A stretch of DNA of 64,000 nucleotides from Mactra quadrangularis. Its lineage: Eukaryota; Mollusca; Bivalvia; Venerida; Mactridae. Below, in pieces: positions 25,701 to 37,700 of this stretch (the first letter of the stretch is position 1; each line of letters starts with the position of its first letter). A program made the translations under genes and the position numbers. Location of the stretch: assembly GCA_025267735.1 (NCBI GenBank), contig CM046301.1, positions 68,033,872-68,097,871 on the forward strand, written 5' to 3'. The notes under the pieces are model-generated. The model saw nothing but the letters and a program-made list of their open reading frames with translations. It was not told the origin of the DNA and made no database searches.

Positions 25701-28700
25701 GTCTCCGTTTGTTTAGTTTCCATTCATTTGGTCAATGAAAAATATGTCATGTACATTTTAAGGAAGTTTGGCTGCAAAAAACAGCATTTTAACCCCTTTT
25801 AAAAATCATAGTTTGGAAGAGTTATCCTCCCTGTAAGCACGAACAACATAGATTACTTCCCTTTAAAATTTTCCGATCTGGTATAAAAATCCGTCGATAC
25901 GGATCAAACCCCGAAGTATCGTTTTTACGAAAGCCACATAGTCTTACAAAATAAATACAAGGATGTTTTAGTTAAAGTGGGTTAATTATTTCTTTATAAC
26001 GTCTTACGATATCGTCAAATGTTACGATTTAAAATCTCATTCTGACTATTAAACTATTTCGTAATTTTAAGTTTATCATCTTATTATAACGACTTAACAT
26101 CATGAGTTGATTATTTCGTTATCGACTTTTAATTGTTATTATTTAAATATCAAAAACGATTGCATCCTTTTTTGCCATTTTATCATTAAAGCTACGTCTT
26201 TTCATTCTATAAATAGAAGGTGAAGATCAGTCAGACCGTTTGTGTTCAGAATGTACGTCTTTTATGTTACAGAAATTTATCTTCAACAATAAGTCTTTTG
26301 ATTAGTCTTTCAGTATCTTATTGTCTTTATTGCTAACACAGGGACATGTGAGAATTGTTGATGATATCTTCATTATGTCTTCTGTTATTTCAGTTAACTA
26401 TATTAGATATGATAAGTTACGGATTATGGACAAAGTTTGCTCCAGATACTCATCCTGTAAGATGGTCAAGACCTCTACGTTCTTTATTTATCATTAACTT
26501 TTCTGATGGTCGACAGGTAGGTAAAATATATGTAAAAATGTTTTTGTTTATATATTTGGTTTACAAAAAATAAAACTATGAAAACTATGAGTTCTGTTCT
26601 GTCTACGCCTCATTTTGGTAATATTATTGAAACAAGGACCCTACATATATTTGTATAGGGTCCTTGTTCTGAGTGAAATGCAAATTGTGGGTGCAGACAG
26701 AGCAAAAATGGCATTTTGCCTATTTTTGCTCCGTACAACGTTGCCATGGTAGCTTGATACGGGAATCAACTCATACACCCTGAAAGAAAATCCTAGGGAA
26801 TAACCTTGGCAAGTTTCATACCTATCAGTATATTATTAATGAAAAATGGCACCTAAAAATAGCACAATCGCGTTAATGTAAAAATGGCCACTTTTTCCCC
26901 TTGCCGCCACCAGAAAAGGGTTAAGGCAACACTTTAAGTTCAATGGTAGTGTTAGTTAAAATGTTAAACATTGCTATTGAAACAATTACAACACTGTCTA
27001 TTGTCATTATCATCATCATAATCGTGATAGTAATTACTGCCGTTTTCATCATTTATTTGTATATTAAAGTATCGTTATCGTCTTTATTATTGCTATTTTT
27101 ATTATCTTCATCACTTTTATTATTTGAGCCGCCCGGCTAGCTCAGTTGGTAGCACGCAAGTCGAGGGGTCGTGGGTTCGAAACCCGGGCGGGGCATACTT
27201 TCGTGGAGCTTGATCATGAAATTATTTCTCCTACCAGTGATTTTTAATTATTTAGACAGTTGTCAGTCACTGACGAAAGTATATAAGCTTAGTAGTTGGT
27301 TAAAAGCTTAATCCAGAGATTTAGCCTTTCCAGGAGGAGTGAGTAGGTTGATTAACCGCCGTTATATGACCTATACAATGTGTTGCTACGGCGTTAAACC
27401 CAACAAAAACAAACAAAATTGTTATTATTTCATTACTGTTTACAGATACGACGAGCATTCAGAAATATACGACGTACAGTTCCAGAGATAGTTAATGTAC
27501 TTATATTGTTCCTAATGAGCGTTCTATTGTTTGCTTTACTTGGTGTGAAACTATTCGGGAGGAGGTATAGTGTTTACATTAGGATTTTACTCACAACATT
27601 ACTATAAACAATACCAATGACTTTAGTCAGTTATCTTTCCCTGATAAAATCTGAAGCAACCCAATTGGTAAGTAGGTCCTTACAGTTGGATTCCTCGGAT
27701 TTTATCATTTAATTCCTATGTAAGGATATCAAAATATTTCGCTGAATATCTCTCTTGTCAATGAAGATATCAACAGAAGTGATGAAATTGAGATAGTTCT
27801 TTACCCTAAAAATACTTAGCTTGAATTTCGAACAAATTGAATGATTTACAAAAAAAGTTATTTAAGATTAACTTTGGAAAATTGACATTGAAAAGTAAGG
27901 GTAAAATCAGGGTAATCCAACTAATTAGGCCTACCTTTTTTAAGAGTATACAAAGGGAAATAACTGACTAAAGTCCCTTAGTGTATTCGTGATATTTCCA
28001 TTTTATCATCCCTGTCTCGAGCAAATCATGCGAAGTTTACTCTGTTATAGTGCGAACAAAAACAAAAAAAACCTGTTTCCAAAAACAATAGAATGAACTG
28101 ATCCATTATTATTAATCTTTATTTTCCTCCTTCAGTTCATCGTATATCATTTCATTTTTAATGTTTACACAAACACGTTTTGTTTTTTGTACGCACTAAA
28201 CAACATCGAAATGTATGTCATTTTTATACAGATACATGAGTCGAGTATAGGCTCCCCAACAATATTTTGTTTTGAATATGTTTTTTAGCTTTTAAAAACA
28301 ATTTTACTGCGGAACCTTTTCTTAAATTCATGTATGATGTACAACGTGTGCATCCATATTTGAAAGTTCGTCGATGCTGATTTTTACATTGTGGGTCTAG
28401 AACTTACATGTTGTCTGAAATGGTTAAGATTACTCATTCACATATTTCAATTTAAATATCAACTTTTTCTAAAAACTATCATAACTGTATGGAAATATTA
28501 CTGGAAGCAGGAAAGTAGTGTTCTGATAATGACAATTTTAGTGCAAATTGACATACAACTACAAATGATGGTGTTTCATGTAGTAAATATTTACCCCGTA
28601 TGTCACGGTATAGACACTTTAAGAGCATTTTTTATGGGTTTTTATTGTATATTTCTTGCAACTTATAGGTCAGTTTGTCTCAAAATAATAAGAATTATTT

Positions 28701-31700
28701 TTTTTGACACAATTACATACACTGAATGGTAGCGCGCCGGGATTTGGAATCTCGTGCCCGAGGGGGTGTGGGTTCGAATCCCACCCGAGAAGGTTATACC
28801 CTTTCATGAAAATTTGACTAAAATGTCGATTTTCCTCCATTGATTAGATAATATGGAGAAGTTTCCGGCCTTGTGGAAGGGTAGGTGAGTACTGGTTATA
28901 GACAATGGTCCAGGAAAGCTAGGTTAGGTGCGCTGGACGCCGTAAAATGACCTAAATTGTGTTGACCAGTCGTTAATTCCAATAAATAAATACAATAAAT
29001 AAATAAACATACACTGAATGGTATTTTGAAATTATGGAAAAAATAACCCAAATCTGTAAACTAGATCTTTTAAGATATTCGAGATGTATTTTTCTCAGGA
29101 TGTTTTAGTTTCATCATTATTCTGTTATTTATTTTTCAGAAAAAGTCTCAAATATCCAGATGGTGAATCGTATTTCAAGAATTATTTTGATAGTATTTGG
29201 GATCTATATGTTTTAGTAACAACAGCAAATAACCCTGATGTGATGTAAGTAATAACATAGCGTAATGACAAATAAAGATATTTTAATTGTAGAATTTTCC
29301 TCATGCCAATTTACAATTATTTATATAATTTGAAAATAAATTAATGATTCATAAGTATAACACGAGGGGTGATTGATAAATTCTCGGAATTCCCTTCAAA
29401 AATATTTACCTTTAGATAAAATAATTTTAAAACTCAAAAAAGTGTAAAGCAAATCATTTGCGTTTTCACAATCATAATGGTGAACTGATTATCAATATGT
29501 AGAAAGAATAAATGGTATCCATAGCAACCACTGTTTGGTGTCTTGAAGCACGCTATTTTTTCACCTATTTTGAAAACATTAAACATGGTATTACGCACTC
29601 AATTTTGGTACGAATTATGCGCCAAACAATTGTTTTAAATGGTTATTGCATAGCAGAGATTTTAGAGTCAGGACTTCGAAACTACGAATGACGTCAATAG
29701 ATGATTTTGAGTTGGGCACAGTCATAAATTGTTGTGTTTGACTCAATTTGTCACCTGCATATATGCTTAAACAAATTTAAACTGCTGATACATTACCAAC
29801 ATGTGGAAAAACATTTGTCTATAAATGGCACCAGGGGTTCAGTGAAGGTATTTGGGTATTTGCTGAAGAAAGACCAGGTCAACTGACAGTGACAGTCACT
29901 GTTGGAAAGGCAGCCTACGTGGAGAAGCTTCTCGATTAGGATTGATGGCTTACAGTGTTACTCGTATATGTCATGCATCACATCATGTCAATCATTTCGC
30001 ATGGATCAGATTTTCTGTCCCAGATGTAAACTTTTAATCAAAATATGTTGTCATATCAATTTGATGTTAGACTAAGTTATCAAATTATTATCAAATTGAA
30101 GATTCATGCACAACCAACCTTAGTCTAAAATGATGTCACAGGTGATAATGGTTTTAATTTACTTGGTTAGTAAGGAAATTATAAAAATGGTTTCCTTTTA
30201 ACACAGTTCTTCCTCGATAATAATCAAAAAGCATTCTTGTACCAAGAGGCTATCAAGATTCTCTATCTTACAATCTAGTATCTCTAGGTAGTATCTAGAA
30301 TCTTGATAGCCTCTGGGCATGAGTCTGATCACAAAGTGGTTTGCTTAAGTTTCCTCATAAAATTTGAATAAGGTATCTTAACTTTGAGTTGCATTCGAAC
30401 TAGACAGAAAAAGTAATATAAGAAAGATTGCTCCTTTATATATTTATGTTCATGGTCAAAAAACATTTACAGAAAACTGATATCTAATTGTATATTGTAT
30501 TTCTGATATAGTTTCATCATGTCAGATGTAACATCATTTTGTGATGTGATGAATTATTTGTTTCTATTTATTAGGATGCCAGCGTATGATGAAAGTATGT
30601 GGTTTGCTCTATATTTTGGTGTATATCTGATCATATGTTTATATGTATTTATGAGTATAGTCCTCGCTGCTATCTATAACAACTACAGAAATAATCTTAA
30701 GGTAGGTCACTCGAAACATTTACTCCATGACATCTGAAAACTGAACTTCAGCTGTGCGTTCCCAGTCTGTTATCAAAGTACACTCTTCAAAATGGCGAAT
30801 GTTTTCAAAACGAGGCTGCGTGTAGAATGAGGCTAACCGTGATTGTCAAATTTGATAACACGTGATTAGTTAAAGCTTTAATAACTTAGAATTATATTAT
30901 TTGCCTTACCAGTTTGATGGATAGATAGATAGAATTTATCTAATAAATGAAAATAAAATACATATTAATTTAATACATCCAGTGAGTAAAAGAGTAAGTA
31001 GTACATAAAAACTATACTCTAATGTCTTACATAACAGATATATAAATGATAGATGAAATTACATGAAAGTCATTATAAAGCATATTTATCAAAAAGGTGG
31101 AGAAATTGAATTGAAATAATATAAGTTAGTTCGTGTTTCAAAACTTTTAAAAATGTATGTTCCTAACTTATTTAAAATGGATTGATTTGTTGATGATATA
31201 AGTTCTATAAATTTGGGAATGTTTGGTCTTTTCCAATAAAATTGTTTTCTCAGATCTCTTCTTAAATCATGATATAATGGACATTCTAGTAAAAAGTGAT
31301 ATTCGTCCTCAAGTTTGTTACAAAATTGACAATTTCTTTCATATCTTGGTATTTTATTAGGTTTATGACATCTGCCTGATTATATTTCTAATCTATGGGA
31401 TAATAATCGTAATTTTGAAATAACAATTCTAAACTTTTTAATTTTTACTAAATCTAAATACGGTTTAAAGATAAATTGAGAGAATAGAATATAATTATAT
31501 ACATATCCCTCTCGAATATTTGAATGAATTACTTAAAAGAGAAGCCCACACTTTAAGATTTTATATTTAAAAAAAAGTACAAAAGTAGTTTCTTTCTTTC
31601 TCTTCTGGGAAGTGCTTAAGTCTTATCTTTCTTTTTAGAATGAAATTCGTGATGCTGTTTTCAATAAACGTAGAAAGTTACGGCAAACATTTGAGATCCT

Positions 31701-34700
31701 AAAAATCACTCGTAATGGTGAAGACATTATCACAAAGAGAGTTTGGAATGAGATAATGTCACGTGTGTTACCTAATAAAAGTATGAATCAAATAGAATTA
31801 CTGATGACAATACTTGATACAGATTCCAGTGGTTATATAAGTAAGAACTTTTCTTTATGTTATTTTATTGCACAAATTATTTTGTCAAAATATTGAGATC
31901 AACTAGGAATACTCACTCTTGAGTCTACTTCCTTGTGTCCCAAGTACCTGGATAAAAAAACGAGATGGGATTAGAATGCAACAAAATGTTTATCCAATTA
32001 TTATCACCAGCTTAGCGTCGTACCTAATCATCCATGAACACTCCTACAGGTGATTGAGTCAGTTTCCCTACCACTGTCTATTTATAAGAGGCCATTTGAA
32101 TGAAACTATCTCACCATTGTCTCTCTTATCGGGTATAGTAGCATGTTTCTACCATCAGATAACCACAAATGGCAGGATGCATTTTCTTTTGCTCTACTCT
32201 ATGCCAATTTTTGTACGATATTCAGAAATTATAAACTAGTAACTCACTGTTGCTTCCTGCTCCTTTTTCTGCCTTCTTGTCCTTCTACGAGTTATAGAAC
32301 AGCCATTTTACATGTACATGTATCTACTTCTTCTGAAGTAGCGGCTAGGGCACTTATTGTACTGACTTTTGAAGCGTTTCAGCTCATTAATTAAAACTTA
32401 TGCTTTGGTGTCAGTTGACATGGCCAAGTTTATGTAAATGCATAACACTGGCTGCATACGTGCATACAGTTCTTTTTAATTCTTTCTTTTCAGGTAAAAG
32501 AGATTTTCTTAACCTGGTAAACTTGTTACAAGTTCCTCTAACAGAAGTACAGGAAAGATTAACATTTCTTGAGAAGAAAATTCCTGATTATTATAATTCA
32601 AAACCTAGCAAGGTAATCAGAGTAATTGTTAGACACAGGTAAGTTAACTGGCGGATTTAAGAATTTAATATTCCAATGGATTTTCTGCGTCCCTTTATTA
32701 TTATAATAATTCCAAAGGGTTTGTAACATCCATCTGTATTGTTAATTGAATTTCCAATTGATTTTCATCATTCCTTTGTATTGTTATCAAGAGCGGATCC
32801 AGGAATTTTTCTAGGAGGATCCGAACTTTATCTAGGGGGCTGGGCTCCAATCTTTTGTGGCACATTATACACATTTTGCAGAATAATGCAACATATTGAT
32901 AAAAAAACTACGTAACCATTGAATCTATGTTAAGCACCGAGAAAAATTGCTTTATGCTACTTTAATATGACTTACAGTCAAGAATTACAGTACTTTTATG
33001 GAAGATCCCCGATAGATCCGCCTATGGTAATTGAGATTTATTCTGTACAAAATGTCCAGTAAATACAAATACTAATGCATTTTTATGAAACATTCAGTAT
33101 CCCGTTTGATCACTTTCGTACAGAATTCTTCGTTGTTAATGTAATGGCATATTGGACCACAGTGATCCAGTGTATTGTTCGAACTATTTTGATGTTTATC
33201 TTAGCCGACCCTTTTTCGATTTCAAGTCGCGAAGGCCTTTGTTTAAAAAATGACTACGAAATGAAGAGCCTTCTGAAGTTGAGATTTTTTCTATCAAGGA
33301 AAGATATATCAGTATAACTTTAATATATCATTTGGTGACTGAATGATAAAACTTGTTTCTTATTCACGACACTTTGACAATTCACTGAAAGAATAATATT
33401 TATTCGCATTGAATGGCCGAGAGTTTCCATAATGAGACATGATAAGGTCATGCCAAATTGGAATTTTGTTAAGCGTCAACTCAAGTTTGACAAACCTAAG
33501 TACCTATTCACAAAACACACCGACCGAAAACGAAAACACATGTCCATTCTAGCCAGTATTCACTCTAATAAGTACTTGATAGTACATGAATGTTTATGAC
33601 ATTAAAGTGAGATTAAAGTAATTCCATAAAAAAAGTATATACAACATACACATGCACATTTTCATTAATCAAATACACAGAAACAAGGAACTATCAGTAT
33701 TTCCTGAGAAAAATCAGTTATCGAATCCCAAAACAACAGAATTATTTAAGAAATTTCTCCACCATTTTTGGGGGGATTGAGGACTCTAACACCTACGCGG
33801 ACGCTTAGCAAAATTCCGGTACGGCATGACCTAATGAAAGAGACATATTGTTTGTTTTTTCTCAACTGTCAAAACATGAATGATTTCACGGTGAATGCGT
33901 TTGTTAAAATTATTGTCGTAATACATCCATGAGTTTCTGAAAGTGTGTATTATGATCAAGTAAAGCTTCTTACGCCGTATGATATGTTTTAATCAAGATA
34001 TATTTAATAACAATTAGGCTGCCAGTACAAAAAACAATGCATTGAGTCACCGTGAAATTATTCAAGCTTTAACAGTTGAGAAAAAAAAACCGGACTAAAA
34101 TATAAACTTATGGCTTACTTGTTAAATGTTTTTATTTACAGATTCTTCCGTTATTTCTTTGACTTTATGATATTTTTAAATGCCTGGTTTATTGGTTTTG
34201 ACATTGATGAAGCAGATTGGGCTTTCTTAACTATATTTATGGGTGAAATTATTCTAAAACTATACGTTTTTGGACCAAAAGAATTCTTCCGAAGATTATG
34301 GAATATGTAAGTTAATACGAATGCATACATAGTGTATATTATTTATAAGATAAAACATTTAAATGGTAAAGGTTTCGTTTTGTTCCAGTTTTGCTAATCA
34401 GGGCAACTAACAACAGAGCCCCTATAGTGACATTTTGAAGTACTTGTTTTATTTTCACAACTGTTTCGTTTTTACGAAATATTATTTCGTTAATACGAAA
34501 TAATTATTACTTTTTTCGAAATAGTTATTTTGCAATATTATTTCGTATTTACGAAATATTATTTCTCTTTTTTCGAAAACGTTTAAACGAAATAGTTGTG
34601 AAAATAAAAAAGTATTTCAAAATGTCACTTTAGGAGCTCCATAACTATCTATCTGAACCTAAGTATCCTAGACCTTTATCTTTAACCTGTGCTCACATAT

Positions 34701-37700
34701 CCTTTCATAAAACTGATAACATTTCAATGTAAGAAATCTACTTCATTGTCGAATTTTCATGGAAGGGAAAAACCAGACCAGATAAGGCTCGAAACAGCGG
34801 CAGCTTGGAAAAACTAAACGTCAAACTCCAATTTCCCGTATGCGTCATGAACCGGGTAAAAAGTTATACGTTGTCTGTGTTTCATGATGGCGGCCACTAA
34901 TACTGAGTTACTGACCATTTGTAAATCAGGTCTTGAAGTACAACGAGTATTAAATATTACAATTTATTAAATTGGACAAACTCTCATTTGACAAAAGCTA
35001 TCATATATAATTCTGTAATTAATTATTATTTCTTAAAAGCTGCTCAACATCAGCTAAGATTTGCATAATTTCTACTTGGTTTAAATTTGTCCAAAATAAG
35101 TTCCTTGTACCTAAAATATGTTTTGAACGTACTTCATTGCTCAAAATAGAGTTCACAATATAGTACTATAATATTTTGCAGTTTTGATTTCTTAGTTATA
35201 TTTGGAGCAGCTGCAGCGACAGCAGTAGAATCTGGCGATGGAGAAAGTACGTATTTGGTATTAACCTTTGCAAATGACATTATTGTTAAACAGTTTGATG
35301 TTGTTGCTTAAACAAGATGCAAAATATATTATTTTAAGTAGAAATAATTAGGTTTTGCCCAACAGTAACGCATTTGAAGATGCATTGTGCTGTTGAGGTT
35401 ACACCAAAACAATGCTCTCACTCGTGATTAGCTATAAGGAATAAATCCCCAATTACAATTATTGTACTTCCTTAAATTACACTTAGGTACGTGCCTCGGT
35501 ATCAGTCACAGAGTAGCAATGTCACTAACAATGGTGTCTGTATGAGTCTACAAATGCATCTAATAAAATACATGTAGTGATATATATAACACTTTTGACG
35601 ATTTTAGTAAGAGTTATTTAAGGTAAACATTAGTTCGATTCTATGAAAAAGATGATAAGGAAGTTTAGTGGTGCAAAATTATTCAAGTAGTTTCACGTGG
35701 TAAACTCATGTGAGCAATCTTGGTTCATATTAGTCCTCTTGGAATGTTTATTTCAATTTGCTTATATAAATGATCTGTATAATGCAATTTTGTATTGTAG
35801 GAGGGGAACAACTTAGTACACTTGACCTTCTGTTAGTATTAAGAGTCATGCGTTTGATCAAAATATTTGTTAGCATAAAAAGGTATGTACAAAAGGAAGT
35901 CTTAATATATTCCTATTTTAATTTAGATAAATCTAAATAATTTAGCCAATCTAAATTACAAATGACTCTCTTGTTTCTCAAAAGCGTTACCTCACTCATA
36001 AAACGTTTAATAAATCTTTTCTTTTATTCAAATATCTTAAAGTATGCACGGTAATTGAAGCTCAGTAGAACATACATGTATATATATTATTTTCAAAAAT
36101 TTCCCTTTTGGCTTTTCAGTGAACTTTGACTACCTGCAAAAATTTCTATGTTCATGCATATAAAAAGTAAATATGTGTTAAGATCTTAATGAGCTAAGAT
36201 TCTTATCGAAAACATATTTTGTCACCATTTATTGGCGTCATGTGCTTAAGCAGAATATGTTTTTTATGTTCACTCTTATTAACCTATAAAACATGCATCT
36301 GTCTTTAAAACACATCCAATTATTTTATAGATTCAGGGTGATCCTTTTAACTATTATGAATATAGGACCTTCAATGGCAACGTATGGTGGAGTGATCTTT
36401 GTAAGTTACCTTTCTAATTCTTTTGTATCAAGTGTAAATGACGAAAATCGACGGAGATATATGATTTTATGTATATTGGAAAATAATCATCCGTCGAATG
36501 TTATCTGCAATTCGATTGAATTCATACATTCGAATATACAAACGAATGGTACACATTTTAAATACTCTAATGTAAATAGTATTTACAAATGCGCCAAAAT
36601 TTTGTATGATAAAATTACCATAAATTTGAGAAATTAAAAACATACCGTATATTGAAATACATGTACATAAATAACAATAATAGAACTATGAAGAATCAAT
36701 TCCACTTTTTCAAATGTTACAATCTATTATAACTATCATAAGTAAAGCTGTCATATTGTATAATTTTTAATATTGGCTATTTATGTTATGATCGTATTGA
36801 TTGTGATGTATTCACTTTATATTGACATGCAAAAAGCATAATTAATGTTTAAAGAGAGGGACGAAAAGTAAAAGTTGTAGACGTTCTTTATTTTTCTTTG
36901 TTTTTATTAACCTAGGATTAAAGTTCAAAAGTATCATCGACGTCATTTACGATTGGCTGCCGTGATCCATAGACATGGTGGGCATAACAGATATTGATAT
37001 ATCATCGCATTGTTAAACTCCTTTCGTGAGTTAATGCGACTTTTACTTTTCGCCCCTCTCTCTTCGAACGTTAATTATGATCAGTATATTATTTCTTTCA
37101 GGTGTTATACTACATGTTTGCTATAGTTGGCATGGAGATATTTCATGGTTTGATAACATATCATGGTTACAATGAAACTAATATACAAGATAAATTCTGT
37201 GGTAATCCTGCATTGAAGAATTCAGCTTTCTATAGAAACCATTATTGTCATAACAACTTTAACGATATATTGAAATCATTTGTTCTACTGTTTGAATTAA
37301 CGGTTGTCAATCAATGGCATGATATCCTTTTACATTACATACTTCACATGTATAGTGATGTTCCGCTACAAAAATCACCTTTGTTATTGCAAAGAAATGA
37401 GATTTTTGATGATTTTGAAGTCCAAAATAATTAACTTGAGAAAAAATCCTAATCAAAACACGATTTAAATATTAAGACCATCGATTTTTATCACTTTACT
37501 ACTTTACTAGACAAGTGTCTCTGATGCTGACGTTTTATCTGTTTTTTTTGCAACCATTCGCAATAAAACCCTTCCAGAAAGTTCTCTAAACATGACAGAT
37601 AATGTTAAACTCAAATATATTTTTTTCATAAAAGTTGCCAGTAACTCTCAGACTGCATGCAGTCTAATTTTCATAACACATTCTTTCAATGTTTTTATGT

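Noticed and set aside
27131..27200. tRNA gene
   Set aside because: A and B boxes are present, but the acceptor stem does not close and the sequence continues into a SINE body found elsewhere in the window.
33075..33317. Possible TPC exon in intron 10 (AYWTTVIQ-like ORF)
   Set aside because: No suitable splice sites or phase, and exon 10 joins exon 11 directly to give the expected linker-S1 sequence.
37322..37434. Continuation of the open frame beyond the TPC exon 15 edge
   Set aside because: The residues after VVNQWH (DILLHYILHMY) do not continue the TPC pore. The AT-AC joint to 37893 gives the expected sequence.
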